Positions 36,145-46,091 are shown, numbered from the stretch's first letter. The stretch is DNA of 64,000 nt from Pseudomonas brassicacearum (GCF_000585995.1 NZ_CP007410.1:4615430-4679429); one strand, 5' to 3'. A program made the numbers and translations. The notes: generated by a model from the letters alone, not told the origin.

Positions 36145-37587
36145 TCAGGCCCGGCTGCGCAGCCATTGCAAAAAGCGCTTCTTGGCGACGGGCTTGGGCA
36201 GCTCGCGGGTCAGGTTCTGGGCGAGGTGCATGCGTACGTCCAGCAGGTTTTTCATGGCGTCGTTGATGTCGTGACGAGCGTCGAGGCAAGGTTTGAGGTA
36301 ACTCTTCTCGATGCGATAAAGGGTGCAGAACGTCTTGGCCGAAAAATTGGCCAATGCTGCCTGGTCGGAAATGATGCCGGCTTCGCCGATCACCTCCCCC
36401 GGCCCCATCCTCCCGCCTTCCAATACCTGGCCGTTATGCAGCAGGGTCACACTGACCACGCCGGATTCAATGATGAACAAATGATCGCTGACTTCCCCCG
36501 CCGGCAAAATCATGTCGCCGGCCCGGAACGTCTGCAGGGTCATGTTCTGGCTGAACGTGTCTTTCTCATCCTGGCGCAAGGTGGAAAAGATGTTCGAGCT
36601 TTCCAGCAACGCCCGGGGCCGCGACGCATCCTTGGCCGTGGCGCTTTCACTGTTGGACAACAGGCTCACGCCCGATGCCTGCAAATGCCGGAACGCCAGG
36701 TCGAACAGCTGGTTGCGCACCTCGCGCTTCTGGGCCCTGGAGACGACGAACCCGCTGATCTCGTATTCCGCACCGTCACTGCTGCTGCTTTTGAGCGTCA
36801 CGCAGGGTGCCGGGTTGGCGAGCAGGGTCCGACAGCCGATCATGGCCCGCTCCAGCGCGTCGATCACGGTTTGTGGCCGCGCGTGGGGGCTGACCTGGAC
36901 GCTGATGGACAACCCATGGACATCGCTGGGTCGGCTGAAGTTGATGACCTTGGCCTTGGCCGCGAGTGAGTTGGGGATCACCGCCATGCTGCCCTGGGCG
37001 GTCTGCAACCGCGTGGCCCGCCAGTCAATGTCGGTGACCCGGCCTTCGGTGCCGTCGATGGAGATCCAGTCATCAAGCTGATAAGGCTTGGTGGTGTTGA
37101 GCACGATCCCGGAGAACACGTCGCTGAGGGTGCTCTGCAAAGCCAGGCCGACGATGATCGCCATCGCCCCAGACGTCGCCAGCACACCCTTGACCGGGAG
37201 GTCCAGCACATAGGCCAGCGCCGCGATGACGGCGATCAGGAAAATCACCGCGCCGAGCAAATCCTGCAACAAGCGCCCGGTGTGACCGACCCGCTGCATC
37301 ATCACCGCACCCATCATCACCGTCAGGGTTCGCGCGGCGAGCAGCCACCAGGCGATTTGCAACCCGGTGGCCGCCAGGTGCCGTGGCACATCGTCGACCC
37401 ACTGCGCCGGTTCCATGGGGTTGAGGCCTTCGTTGAACAGCAACATGCTGAACAAGGAGAAAATCACCAGCCGCGCGCCGATTTTCCAATAGGTCCGATC
37501 CGCACTGACCAGTCGCCACATCAGTATGTCGAGCACCAGCAGCGCCAAGGCACAGAGCAACGGGTGGTCGGAGATCAGAGACAGCAT
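36145..37587 (-). CDS. MscS-type mechanosensitive channel with cyclic-nucleotide-binding-like domain
   Basis: A 480-residue inner-membrane protein. Hydrophobic segments lie at about 10-26, 36-50, 76-98 and 112-130. The MscS pore helix region GVLATSGAMAIIVGLALQSTLSDVFSG is at about 134-160, and the beta domain follows (WISIDGTEGRVTDIDWRATRL). A C-terminal cNMP-binding fold covers about 333-445. Its cassette reads GEAGIISDQAALANFSA and lacks the Arg that normally holds the cyclic phosphate, so ligand binding is doubtful. The first domain is a good match to small-conductance channels. Confidence 0.88.
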   Translation of the reverse strand: MLSLISDHPLLCALALLVLDILMWRLVSADRTYWKIGARLVIFSLFSMLLFNEGLNPMEPAQWVDDVPRHLAATGLQIAWWLLAARTLTVMMGAVMMQRVGHTGRLLQDLLGAVIFLIAVIAALAYVLDLPVKGVLATSGAMAIIVGLALQSTLSDVFSGIVLNTTKPYQLDDWISIDGTEGRVTDIDWRATRLQTAQGSMAVIPNSLAAKAKVINFSRPSDVHGLSISVQVSPHARPQTVIDALERAMIGCRTLLANPAPCVTLKSSSSDGAEYEISGFVVSRAQKREVRNQLFDLAFRHLQASGVSLLSNSESATAKDASRPRALLESSNIFSTLRQDEKDTFSQNMTLQTFRAGDMILPAGEVSDHLFIIESGVVSVTLLHNGQVLEGGRMGPGEVIGEAGIISDQAALANFSAKTFCTLYRIEKSYLKPCLDARHDINDAMKNLLDVRMHLAQNLTRELPKPVAKKRFLQWLRSRA

Positions 37588-37663
37588 TGGACAGCTCCAG
37601 AAAGATCATTTGGGCCGAAGATTGGCACAGATTGAACGCCCTGTAGAGATCACCGCAGAGCCT

Positions 37664-37755
37664 TTGTGGGAGCGGGCTTGCTCGCGAAAGCGGTGGGTCA
37701 GTCACTTCCAGGTTGGATGTGCCGACGTCTTCGCGGGCAAGCCCGCTCCCACAGT
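37664..37755. repeat. REPIN, class A
   Basis: Inverted arms of TGTGGGAGCGGGCTTGCTCG and its partner, between the MscS gene and the pirin gene. Confidence 0.92.
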
Positions 37756-37795
37756 GGATCCGCTTTGTCCGTTACTTAGCCTTCAGCTCGGGGCA

Positions 37796-38662
37796 TCAAT
37801 CGTCCATCTGGCCGAAGCGTCCGGAGTGGAAATCGTTGAAGGCCTGGTGGATTTCCTGTTCGCTGTTCATCACGAACGGACCATGGCCGACGATGGGTTC
37901 GTCGATGGGCTCGCCACTGAGCAACAGCACCACCGCATCGTTATTGGCTTGCAGGCTCAACTGGTCGCCGACCCGATCGAACAGCGCGAGTTGGCCGGCC
38001 TCGACCCGTTCGCGGTCATTGACCTGGACCGAGCCATGCAGCACCACCAGGGCGGTGTTGTGACCGTCATGCAGATCAAGGGTCAGGCTTTTCCCGGCAT
38101 TCAGGCGGATGTCCCAGACGTCGATGGGGGTGAAGGTCTTCGCGGGCCCTTGATGCCCCTCGAAGCGCCCGGCAATCAGGCGCAGGCTGCCGGCATCGTC
38201 CTTCAGCGCAATGTTCGGAATGTCGCCCTTGAGGAGTGTCTGGTAACCGGCCGGAGCCATTTTGTCCTTGGCGGGCAGGTTGACCCACAGCTGGACCATC
38301 TCCATGAACCCGCCTTGGCGAGCGAAGGCTTCGGAGTGAAACTCTTCGTGGATGATCCCGGATGCGGCGGTCATCCATTGCACGTCGCCAGGGCCGATCT
38401 TGCCGCCGCTGCCGGTGGAGTCGCGGTGTTCAAGTTCGCCCTGGTAGACGATGGTCACGGTTTCAAAACCGCGATGCGGGTGTTGGCCAACGCCGCGACG
38501 CTCGGTGGTGGGTGTGAATTCGCTTGGGGCCGCGTGGTCCAGCAGCAGGAACGGGCTGATGTGCTTGCCCAGGTTGTCGTAGGAAAACAGCGTGCGAACC
38601 GGGAAGCCGTCGCCGACCCAATGGGGCCGTGGGCTGGTGTAGAGGCCGATGATGTTCTTCAT
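37796..38662 (-). CDS. Pirin family protein
   Basis: A 288-residue bicupin of the pirin family. The N-terminal cupin has the metal ligands of the family in GQHPHRGFETVTIVYQGELEHRDSTG plus a later Glu (SGIIHEE, about 103-109). Some bacterial pirins are quercetin dioxygenases or redox regulators; the substrate is unknown here. The start at 38662 gives MKNIIGLYTSPRPHWVGDGF, typical of the family; the frame is open 29 codons further. Confidence 0.92.
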   Translation of the reverse strand: MKNIIGLYTSPRPHWVGDGFPVRTLFSYDNLGKHISPFLLLDHAAPSEFTPTTERRGVGQHPHRGFETVTIVYQGELEHRDSTGSGGKIGPGDVQWMTAASGIIHEEFHSEAFARQGGFMEMVQLWVNLPAKDKMAPAGYQTLLKGDIPNIALKDDAGSLRLIAGRFEGHQGPAKTFTPIDVWDIRLNAGKSLTLDLHDGHNTALVVLHGSVQVNDRERVEAGQLALFDRVGDQLSLQANNDAVVLLLSGEPIDEPIVGHGPFVMNSEQEIHQAFNDFHSGRFGQMDD

Positions 38663-38780
38663 GCTGTGTCTCCAAATCAGGTACTGCAATTCAATGGACA
38701 CAGGATAAAACCGCCACCTTTGAAGCACTAGACTGCAAAAACCGGCCATAGCGTTCTATCTGGAGAACAGTCAAATAGCA

Positions 38781-38872
38781 CTGTGGGAGCGAGCTTGCTC
38801 GCGATAGCGGTGTATCAGCCGACGATGCATCGATAGGCGGACCGCTATCGCGAGCAAGCTCGCTCCCACAGG
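38781..38872. repeat. REPIN, class A
   Basis: Inverted arms of CTGTGGGAGCGAGCTTGCTC, ending 16 bases before the stop of the response regulator gene. Confidence 0.92.
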
Positions 38873-38888
38873 TTCAGGTGTTACACCC

Positions 38889-39503
38889 TCACAGGTGATT
38901 GCGCTTGGCGAACTCCGACAGGCCCACCAAGGATCGCAAGCCGAGCTTTTCCAACAGCCGAGTCTTGTAGGTGCTGACGGTCTTTGGACTCAGGAACAGG
39001 TTCTCGGCAATGTCCTTGCCGCGCATGCCCATGGACAGCATGCGCAGAATGGATAACTCGCGGGTGGACAGGCTTTCCAGTGACTGCTGTTCGGTGCGCT
39101 GCTGAAAATCCAGCCTGACCGACACTTGAGGAAAATAGGCATAACCGGACTTTAGCGCATGAATGGCCTTGGTCAGCTCTTGCAGATCGCTTTTCTTGGT
39201 CACGAACCCCCTGGCCCCGGCCGAGATGCAACGATTACAGAAGTGCTGCGCATCCTGGGCAGTGAACACCAGCACATTGCACTCAGGAAACTGGGCCATG
39301 ATCCAGACCAGCAGGTCCAGGCCATCGAAACCGTTCATCACCAGGTCCAGGATCACCAGGTCTGGCATCCCGTCCTTGATGAGGCGCCTGGCATCGACCA
39401 CGCCGCTGGCATCCCTGATGCGGGTGAACCCCTCGTTCTGGCAGATGAGCCGCAAGGCCCCGCGTATGACAGGGTGGTCATCCACGATCAACACGTCTTT
39501 CAA
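38889..39503 (-). CDS. BvgA/EvgA-like response regulator
   Basis: A 204-residue NarL/LuxR-type response regulator. The receiver has Asp8-Asp9 and phospho-acceptor Asp53 (LVILDLV), with Lys in VTKKSDLQEL. The C-terminal HTH ends PKTVSTYKTRLLEKLGLRSLVGLSEFAKRNHL, very close in style to BvgA. The start codon is TTG at 39503, with GGGGGA upstream. It is the probable partner of the BvgS-like sensor at 40197-43472; a receiver-like gene lies between. Confidence 0.92.
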   Translation of the reverse strand: MKDVLIVDDHPVIRGALRLICQNEGFTRIRDASGVVDARRLIKDGMPDLVILDLVMNGFDGLDLLVWIMAQFPECNVLVFTAQDAQHFCNRCISAGARGFVTKKSDLQELTKAIHALKSGYAYFPQVSVRLDFQQRTEQQSLESLSTRELSILRMLSMGMRGKDIAENLFLSPKTVSTYKTRLLEKLGLRSLVGLSEFAKRNHL

Positions 39504-39618
39504 GGCAGTCCCCCAAGGTCAATACAAACGGCGCCGGTGCCATGACTGCACCGGACTCTTGCACAATCGCCAAGCCATGCCACCTGTCAGATCCGACAGT
39601 GCGGACCAACGGTCTGCC

Positions 39619-40053
39619 TCAACCTGAACCGCCCTGTCGCAGGCCATGGTCCCAAGCTGGCAGCGACTCGCTGACCTGACGATCGATCCGCGCCATCAGG
39701 TCCCGCAGCGCGGCGAGATCAGGCAGCGGGGCCTGGCTCAAGTGCATGCTCGATCGACGCGCGACAGGTGCTGACGACTGACTGACCTGCTGAACGTTGT
39801 AGATCATCCCGTGACAAACCTGTGGGTTGTAGATAACAAAATCGTGCAGGTTCAGCGCCCCGCTCGCCAACCCGGCGTTGACGACCACCAGGTCGAACGG
39901 CTCGCTGCCGTACTCCACCAGCGTCAGCAACTCCTGCAGATTGCTCACCGGGACAATTCGGAAATAGCCCTGTTGATTGAACAAGCGCTCCAGCACGATT
40001 CGATGAGTATGTTGTGGGTCGGCAATCAGGATACGTAGTGCTTTGTTCGGCAT
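39619..40053 (-). CDS. Receiver-like protein lacking the phospho-acceptor Asp
   Basis: A 144-residue protein with a response-regulator-like N-terminal fold (ALRILIADPQHTHRIVLERLF). The end of the third strand reads FDLVVVNAGLA, with Asn where the phosphorylated Asp belongs, and the acidic pair is reduced to one Asp. The C-terminal third is unlike a receiver or a DNA-binding domain. The second ATG (40053) is preferred because GGA lies 9 bases before it. It is encoded between the sensor kinase and response regulator, so it may tune the relay. Confidence 0.75.
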   Translation of the reverse strand: MPNKALRILIADPQHTHRIVLERLFNQQGYFRIVPVSNLQELLTLVEYGSEPFDLVVVNAGLASGALNLHDFVIYNPQVCHGMIYNVQQVSQSSAPVARRSSMHLSQAPLPDLAALRDLMARIDRQVSESLPAWDHGLRQGGSG

Positions 40054-40146
40054 GGCAGGCATTCCAATAGCGACGCGCCAGGTATGAACCGGCTTATGAA
40101 CGTTATTAAGGGGCGTCAGGCTAGAGGAAGCTTTTGAGAGGCGCTG

Positions 40147-40160
40147 TAGGACTAGTCCTA
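40147..40160. promoter_or_regulatory. Palindromic operator candidate TAGGACTAGTCCTA
   Basis: A perfect 14-bp palindrome 94 bases upstream of the receiver-like gene and just past the end of the sensor-kinase gene. It is the likely promoter region of the receiver-like and response-regulator genes. Half-site TAGGA resembles the TAGGAAA half-sites of BvgA, so autoregulation by the BvgA-like protein is plausible. Confidence 0.5.
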
Positions 40161-40196
40161 AAATGAAGCCAGACGCAGCCCTTGCGGCGAGAAGAC

Positions 40197-43100
40197 TTAT
40201 TCCCTCGCCCCAGGGATCTCCAGTTGTTCAGCCAGTTGTTCCATCGCCTGGTGCAGGTCGTCGACCGCTTGGGCGAGCAACGTCCTGTCGGACGCTCGGC
40301 AAGCGTTTTCCAGCGCCTCGCAGGCGGCGATCAGGCGTTGCGCCTGGATGATCCGCGCCCCGCCCTTGATCCGATGCGCCAGGTCCGCCAAACCCGGCAG
40401 GTCTTGTTGGGCGGACAAGTGCAACAGCCGCGCGGCATCTTCGGCATTGCTGCTAACCAGTTCCTTCAGCAATTGCTGGATGGCAGTCGAGTCGTTGCCC
40501 GCCAGTTGTGCCAGGCTGGTCAAGTCGAAAGGGTCGGCGGACGGAGCCGCCTCGGCATCCGGCATGACCGAAGCCAGGCGCGCATTGAGGTCCCTGAGGC
40601 TGATGGGCTTAAACAGGCAATCGTCCATCCCGGCTTCGACGCAGCGGTCCTTTTCCTCGGGTTGGGCGTTGGCGGTGAATCCCAGGATGACCGTAGAAGC
40701 CAGGCCTCGAGCTTGCTCCTCGTCGCGAATGGCGCGGGCCAGTTCGTAGCCGTTCATCATCGGCATGTTGCAGTCGGTGATGACCACATCAAAGTGTTCG
40801 CTGCGCCAGGCGCGCAAACCTTGGGCGCCGTCCGGCGCATCCTGGACCCGATGCCCCAGATAGCTCAGTTGCTGGGACAGCAGCAAGCGGTTGGCCGGGT
40901 AATCGTCGACCACCAGAATGTTCAGCGTCCGTCCCGGCTCCAGCGTCTCGACCTCGGCAGGCGGCGCTGCCGGCAGGGCATCGAGCACGGGCAGGCTCAG
41001 CCGGACCTCGACCTGCGTGCCCTCCCCCGGCACGCTGCTCAGCGTCAGGCTGCCGCCCATCATTTCACACAAGGTGCGGCTGATCACCAGCCCCAGCCCG
41101 GAGGCGCTGCGGGCCGACTGGGCGCTATGGCTGGCCTGGGTAAAGGGGCTGAACAAACGTCGCTGGTCCTCCACCGAAATACCGCAGCCGGTGTCCTCGA
41201 CCCGCAGGCAGATGCCCAGGCGCCCGTCATCGCGCCCCGCTTCGGCGCGCACACTCAGGCGCACCTCGCCCTGCTCGGTGAACTTGATGGCGTTGCTCAA
41301 CAGGTTCGACACCACCTGCTTGAAGCGCAACGGGTCGATCAATACGTCACGGTTGATCGCTGCCTCCAGGTCCAGTGGCAGGCGCAGGTGTTTCTGCCAC
41401 GCCAGGCCTTCGAAAATCCGCGCCACCGACTCGATCAGCTCCCGCAGGTTGGCGCGCTCCGGCGCCAGGGATAATTTGCCTGACTCGATGCGGGCGATGT
41501 CGAGGATGTCGCCGATCAACTCCAGCATGCCCCGGGCAGCCCCCGAAGCGACTTCGATGGCAAACCGGTCCACGACGCCCTGGTCGGCCTTTTTCATGGC
41601 CAGCTCCAGCATGCCGATCACCGCATTCATCGGCGTGCGGATTTCATGGCTCATGGTCGCCACGAACGTGGTCTTGGCCCGATTGGCGTCGTCGGCGCGT
41701 TCCTTGGCCACACGCAACTGCTCCAGCAGGCGCCGCAGGTAGGCGACCCATCCAAATGCCAGCAGCAACAGCAGCGCGGCGATAGCAAACCCTTGGACGA
41801 TGGTGGTGCGGTTACGCAGCCAGTAGCTGTCGTCGATCACCACTTCACTGCGCCAGCGGTTGGTCAGCTCGTCCATTTCTTCGGGGGAGATACTCAGCAG
41901 CGCCTTGTCCAGAATCGAATGCAGCTCCGGTGAACCCTGGCTGGTCGCCAGGGCAATACGCGCCGGCAAGGTGCCCACGGTGCTGGTGATTTGCAGTGTG
42001 TCGCGGTATTGGCGGGAGATCATGTAGCGGGCGCTGATCAGCGAATTGACGGCGCCGTCCACCGTGCCGGCGGCGAGCATGGCCATGGCCTCGGGCACGT
42101 TTTCCGCCGGGACGAGGCTTACCCCGGGAAACGCCTCCAGCAGGTATTCATGCAAGACATTGCCACGCACCAGCGCCAACCGCTTGCCATCCATCTGATC
42201 CAGCGTCAGCGGGGCCTTGGCCTTGAGCGACGTCACCAGCACGTAGGGGTTGGTCAGGTACGGCCGGGTGAAGCGCAACGCGTCCTTGTCCTCGAGCTCC
42301 GTGCTGGTGGTGATAGCCGCCAGCACGTCGGCCTTGCCACTCTTGACCTGCTCGATCAGGTCGGGGACCGAGTGACTGCGCTGGATATCGAACTTCAACC
42401 CGGTGCGCAAGCTGATCCTCGCCAGCACATCGGCGCTGATGCCGCGCAGATGGCCTTGCTCATCGAAGAACGTCAGCGGCAGGAAGTTTTCGTTGATGGC
42501 CACCTTGATCCGCGGATGAGCATCCAGCCAGCGCTGCTCCTTGACGCTGAAATGCAGCGCTTGCTGACCCGGCATGCTCGCGCCCCCAGCGCTCCAGCGG
42601 CGCAGGATGTTCATGCGCTCGCCGGCCGGAATGGCTTGCAGTGCGGCGTTGACGACGCGCAACACACGCCCATTGTCGCGACTGACCGCAAAGGCGAACG
42701 GCTGCACTTCCATGCGCGAAAAATCCGCCAGCTGGACGTTGTTCAGGTAGTTCTTGCTGATCAGGTAATTGGCGCTGATCGAGTCTCCTAGATAGACGTC
42801 GGCCTGGCCGAACGCCACGGCGCCAATGGCGCTCAAGGTCGAGGGGTACAACTGCAGGGAAGCCTCGGGGTAGAACGCCTCGACCGTGTCCGGCGGCAAG
42901 TAGTGGTAAAGCATGGCGATACGCTTGTTCGCCAGGTCCGCAGGCAAATCCTGGCTGTCATCGATACGAGCCACGAGGGTGGGCAGGTCATCGGCGTAGG
43001 CCTGGGACATCGCCAGGACCGGGTCGCTGGCCTCGAAGCCGTTGGCGGTGCCGAGCAAGTCGATCTCACCGCTGCGCAGGGCCTGGAGCGATTCAGCACG

Positions 43101-43472
43101 GGACGGATAGCGCAGCACCTGCACCTCGACGTGCAAGAGTTGCCCGAGCAATTGCGCGAAATCGGCGGTCAGGCCTTCATAGTCGCGGCCATTGCCGGTG
43201 ATGCTGAAAGGCGCATAGTCCGGGGCCGAGGCGCCCAGCAATAACCGGCCTTTTTGCCGCAGCCAGGCCTGGTCGGCCGCGTCCAGGGACACCGAATAGT
43301 CGTTCACATTGGAGCGCCCGAGCACCTGCAGCGTCCCGGGTGCCGCGCCAACCCGTGGCATCACACTCAATGAGCCCAGCAACAGCACCACCAGGCCTGT
43401 GCGTCGAAGCAGCATCATCTGGATCAGGTTGTTTCGCTTGGCGTAGTCGGCCCGGTACACCCGCGACTTCAC
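40197..43472 (-). CDS. BvgS/EvgS-like hybrid sensor histidine kinase
   Basis: A 1091-residue unorthodox kinase. In order: signal/anchor (about 20-43), two periplasmic solute-binding (SBP_bac_3) domains (about 75-295 and 320-540), one TM (about 557-578), HisKA with His609 (MSHEIRTP), HATPase (about 710-828), receiver with Asp900 ([10 protein letters not shown]) and Hpt with His1033 (AHRIKGGAR). The full four-step relay is intact. The frame starts with GTG at 43472; the double ATG at 43418/43415 would give a neater signal peptide. There is no PAS domain between TM and HisKA, unlike BvgS, more like EvgS. Confidence 0.93.
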   Translation of the reverse strand: MKSRVYRADYAKRNNLIQMMLLRRTGLVVLLLGSLSVMPRVGAAPGTLQVLGRSNVNDYSVSLDAADQAWLRQKGRLLLGASAPDYAPFSITGNGRDYEGLTADFAQLLGQLLHVEVQVLRYPSRAESLQALRSGEIDLLGTANGFEASDPVLAMSQAYADDLPTLVARIDDSQDLPADLANKRIAMLYHYLPPDTVEAFYPEASLQLYPSTLSAIGAVAFGQADVYLGDSISANYLISKNYLNNVQLADFSRMEVQPFAFAVSRDNGRVLRVVNAALQAIPAGERMNILRRWSAGGASMPGQQALHFSVKEQRWLDAHPRIKVAINENFLPLTFFDEQGHLRGISADVLARISLRTGLKFDIQRSHSVPDLIEQVKSGKADVLAAITTSTELEDKDALRFTRPYLTNPYVLVTSLKAKAPLTLDQMDGKRLALVRGNVLHEYLLEAFPGVSLVPAENVPEAMAMLAAGTVDGAVNSLISARYMISRQYRDTLQITSTVGTLPARIALATSQGSPELHSILDKALLSISPEEMDELTNRWRSEVVIDDSYWLRNRTTIVQGFAIAALLLLLAFGWVAYLRRLLEQLRVAKERADDANRAKTTFVATMSHEIRTPMNAVIGMLELAMKKADQGVVDRFAIEVASGAARGMLELIGDILDIARIESGKLSLAPERANLRELIESVARIFEGLAWQKHLRLPLDLEAAINRDVLIDPLRFKQVVSNLLSNAIKFTEQGEVRLSVRAEAGRDDGRLGICLRVEDTGCGISVEDQRRLFSPFTQASHSAQSARSASGLGLVISRTLCEMMGGSLTLSSVPGEGTQVEVRLSLPVLDALPAAPPAEVETLEPGRTLNILVVDDYPANRLLLSQQLSYLGHRVQDAPDGAQGLRAWRSEHFDVVITDCNMPMMNGYELARAIRDEEQARGLASTVILGFTANAQPEEKDRCVEAGMDDCLFKPISLRDLNARLASVMPDAEAAPSADPFDLTSLAQLAGNDSTAIQQLLKELVSSNAEDAARLLHLSAQQDLPGLADLAHRIKGGARIIQAQRLIAACEALENACRASDRTLLAQAVDDLHQAMEQLAEQLEIPGARE

Positions 43473-43633
43473 AATCAGTCAGGGGGACCGGCTGATGGGT
43501 TCAGACTGCCAAAACGAGGGAACAGCGAACCGTCTAGGCGCCCTGCAAAAATGCACAGGGCGCGAAATGAGTGTAGGAAACTTCTGAAGAATTTCCTGCG
43601 GGTGACCTGATGCAGGTCAGTTCAGGGTTCAGA

Positions 43634-43727
43634 CCTGTGGGAGCGGGCTTGCTCGCGAAGGCGGTGGGTCAGTTACATTGATGTCGACTGTCCCACCGCA
43701 TTCGCGAGCAAGCCCGCTCCCACAGGG
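43634..43727. repeat. REPIN, class A
   Basis: Inverted arms of CCTGTGGGAGCGGGCTTGCT in the 290-base gap between the sensor kinase and pvdA. I see nothing else in that gap. Confidence 0.92.
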
Positions 43728-43762
43728 TTTGTGCATTGACTGATAAGTCGCGCAGCGCTGGC

Positions 43763-45097
43763 CTACACGGCGGCGAGCAACAGATCGCGCACCGGACGCG
43801 CCTGGCCGCGATTTTTCCCGTGCTCGTAGAGCGAGCCGGCGATTTCATCGGCGCGCACCGGCAGGATCGACAGCAGGGTATCGCTCAGGCCATGGCTGGC
43901 CTGGCAGAAGCCCTGCATGTAGATCGCCGCCTTGCAGCGCTCGTCGGTGATCAGTTTGTAGTTGCGATCCACCTCGAAATCTCCCAGGTACTGCGCCAGC
44001 GGCTCCAGCAGGGTGCGGTGCATCTGCCGTTCATAACCGGTGGCCAGCACCACCGCGTCGTAGCGGCGCACAGTCAGCTCGCCAGTGGCGTTGTTGCGCA
44101 TCGCCAGCTCCACGCCGCCGTCAGTGGCCGTGGCTTTCTCCACCGTGGTGAGGGTACGGAACGCATGGCGAGCGATGCCCGAGACCTTTTGCCGATAGAA
44201 AATCCCGTAGATGCGTTCGATCAAGTCGATGTCCACCACCGAATAGTTGGTGTTGTGGTACTCGTTGACCAGGCGCTCGCGCTCGCTGTGGGGTTGCTGG
44301 AACACCAGGTCGGTGAATTCCGGCGAGAACACTTCGTTGACGAACGGGCTGTCGTCCGCCGGCTTGAGGGCCGAACCCCGCAGGATCATGTCGACCTGCA
44401 CCGACGGGAAGCTGTCGTTGAGGTCGATGAAGGCCTCCGCCGCGCTCTGTCCGCCGCCGATGATCGCGATGCTCATCGGTTGGCCGTTCACGCACGGCTG
44501 GGTCGCCATGCGCTCCAGGTACTGGGAATGGTGGAACACCCGGCCGTCATCCTTGAAGGCCTTGAACGCCTCGGGAATCCGCGGCGTACCACCGGCACTG
44601 ACCACCACCGAACGGGTGGTCCGCACGAACTCTTCGCCCTGGCGGCCGCGGGAAATCACCCGCAGGGCTTCGACCTGCTGGTTGTGCAGCAGCGGTTCGA
44701 TGCGCAGCACTTCTTCACCGTAGCGGCTCTGTTCGGCGAACTGCGCGGCCACCCAGCGCAGGTAGTCGTTGTACTCCATGCGGCACGGGTAGAAGGTGCC
44801 AAGGTTGATGAAGTCCACCAGGCGGCCATGGTGCTTGAGGTAATTGACGAACGAATAAGGACTGGTGGGGTTGCGCAGGGTCACCAGGTCCTTGAGGAAG
44901 GAGATCTGCAACTCGCTCTGGGTCACCAGGGTGTTGCCGTGCCAGCGGTAATCGGCCTGTTTGTCGAGGAACAGCACATCCAGTTCGCCCTGGACCGGGG
45001 CCCGCTCCTGCAGCGCGATGGCCAGCGCCAGGTTCGAGGGGCCGAAGCCGATACCGATCAAGTCGTGAACGGTGGGCGATGCAATTGCCTGTGTCAT
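43763..45097 (-). CDS. pvdA: L-ornithine N5-monooxygenase PvdA
   Basis: PvdA hydroxylates the side chain of ornithine, giving the hydroxamate precursor of pyoverdine. The 444-residue flavoprotein has the FAD motif GIGFGPSNLALAI near residue 16, the NADPH motif IIGGGQSAAEAF near 214, and the C-terminal ATGYERQ and FCQASHGLSDTLLS signatures of PvdA. The length equals PAO1 PvdA within a few residues. It starts 96 bases after a PvdS-type box and shares the strand and neighbourhood with fpvI, as in PAO1. Confidence 0.97.
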   Translation of the reverse strand: MTQAIASPTVHDLIGIGFGPSNLALAIALQERAPVQGELDVLFLDKQADYRWHGNTLVTQSELQISFLKDLVTLRNPTSPYSFVNYLKHHGRLVDFINLGTFYPCRMEYNDYLRWVAAQFAEQSRYGEEVLRIEPLLHNQQVEALRVISRGRQGEEFVRTTRSVVVSAGGTPRIPEAFKAFKDDGRVFHHSQYLERMATQPCVNGQPMSIAIIGGGQSAAEAFIDLNDSFPSVQVDMILRGSALKPADDSPFVNEVFSPEFTDLVFQQPHSERERLVNEYHNTNYSVVDIDLIERIYGIFYRQKVSGIARHAFRTLTTVEKATATDGGVELAMRNNATGELTVRRYDAVVLATGYERQMHRTLLEPLAQYLGDFEVDRNYKLITDERCKAAIYMQGFCQASHGLSDTLLSILPVRADEIAGSLYEHGKNRGQARPVRDLLLAAV

Positions 45098-45192
45098 GTC
45101 CAGTGTCCTCTGGAGAAGCCCTCAACAGGGCACAAAAAGCCTGGGGGACCTGACCAGCGTTTGTGCGGCCGGCAAGTCGTCTGTTGAGAGAA

Positions 45193-45216
45193 ACGAGGAC
45201 AATGAAAAAAAATTTA
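45193..45216 (-). promoter_or_regulatory. PvdS iron-starvation box of pvdA
   Basis: On the minus strand TAAAT (45216-45212), 16 bases, then CGT (45195-45193). This is the PvdS promoter element and lies 96 bases before the pvdA start. Confidence 0.85.
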
Positions 45217-45241
45217 CCGCGATGCGACCGCCGTCGACGGA

Positions 45242-45724
45242 TTAATGCGCGTCCCACTGTCGTACACGAATGCGACAGTGCTTCATGGCGTTGACGATGT
45301 GCTTCTCCACCAGCGCCCGGGAAATACCCAGGCGCTCGGCGATTTGCGGATGGGACAGGCCTTCGAGCTTGCGCAGCAGGAAGCTCTCGCGGCACAGCGG
45401 CGGCAGCTCGGCCAGGGCACGCTGCAGCATGTCCAGGCGCTGGCCATGGTCGAGGCTGGTGTGGGGCGACGGCGTGAAGAAGCGCTCTTCGCTGTCCAGC
45501 ACATCCAGGGATTCGACCTGGCGCAAGGTATTGCGCCGATGACCGTCGATCACCAGGTTCAACGCGGTGCGGTACAGGAAGGCCCGGGGTTGTTCGATGG
45601 GGGTGTCACTGGCGCGCTCCAGCACCCGCACATAGGCGTCATGCACCACATCCTCGGCCGCCTGGCGGTTGCCTAGCCTGGCGTTCAGGAAACACACCAG
45701 CTCGCGATAGTAGTTTTCCAACAT
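45242..45724 (-). CDS. fpvI: ECF sigma factor FpvI
   Basis: A 160-residue ECF sigma factor that in PAO1 drives fpvA, the pyoverdine receptor gene. Region 2 (AAEDVVHDAYVRVLERA, QPRAFLYRTALNLVIDGHRR) and region 4 (LPPLCRESFLLRKLEGLSHPQIAERLGIS) are complete. The start at 45724 gives the 159-160 residue length of FpvI; the frame is open 37 codons further up. Its position beside pvdA is as in PAO1. A Fur-box-like site lies upstream. The usual neighbour fpvR (anti-sigma) is missing. Confidence 0.9.
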   Translation of the reverse strand: MLENYYRELVCFLNARLGNRQAAEDVVHDAYVRVLERASDTPIEQPRAFLYRTALNLVIDGHRRNTLRQVESLDVLDSEERFFTPSPHTSLDHGQRLDMLQRALAELPPLCRESFLLRKLEGLSHPQIAERLGISRALVEKHIVNAMKHCRIRVRQWDAH

Positions 45725-45818
45725 GACTCCCGTGCGCATGGCTGCGACAGCTATCCCTGTGCCCATTCGGCATGCCTGGGTAGGCAATGGCACGATAGTG
45801 GCAAATTCAATGGCGTAA

Positions 45819-45838
45819 TTTATAGTAATTCTCATATA
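45819..45838 (-). promoter_or_regulatory. Fur-box-like site upstream of fpvI
   Basis: On the minus strand the site reads TATATGAGAATTACTATAA, with about 11 of 19 matches to the Fur consensus, including the conserved ATGAGAATTA core. It is about 95 bases before the fpvI start, in an AT-rich stretch. fpvI is known to be Fur-repressed in PAO1. Confidence 0.6.
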
Positions 45839-45903
45839 GATTTAAAGCTTTCGTTTGTATCGGGGGTGATTCGTTCAGTTGACGAGGCGCTGGCCCCAGG
45901 CTT

Positions 45904-46038
45904 TTGTGGCGAGGGAGCTTGCTCCCGCTGGGGCGCGAAGCGGCCCTGAAACCTGAATCTCGGATCCGTCAGGTTAAGGAAGCGTCTGTTTCGGGCCTGC
46001 TGCGCAGTCCAGCGGGAGCAAGCTCCCTCGCCACAGGG
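45904..46038. repeat. REPIN, class B
   Basis: Inverted arms of TGTGGCGAGGGAGCTTGCTC with inner GGCGCGAAGCGGCC / CTGCTGCGCAG parts, in the fpvI-pvdR gap of 458 bases. Confidence 0.92.
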
Positions 46039-46091
46039 GTCGGTGACGCTTCAACTGATTTTTCCAACCTGCTACCAAGTGTTTCACACAG

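Noticed and set aside
45242..45724. Assignment of the ECF sigma factor next to pvdA as PvdS
   Set aside because: PvdS is longer (about 187 residues) with a different N-terminus; size, region motifs and synteny fit FpvI.
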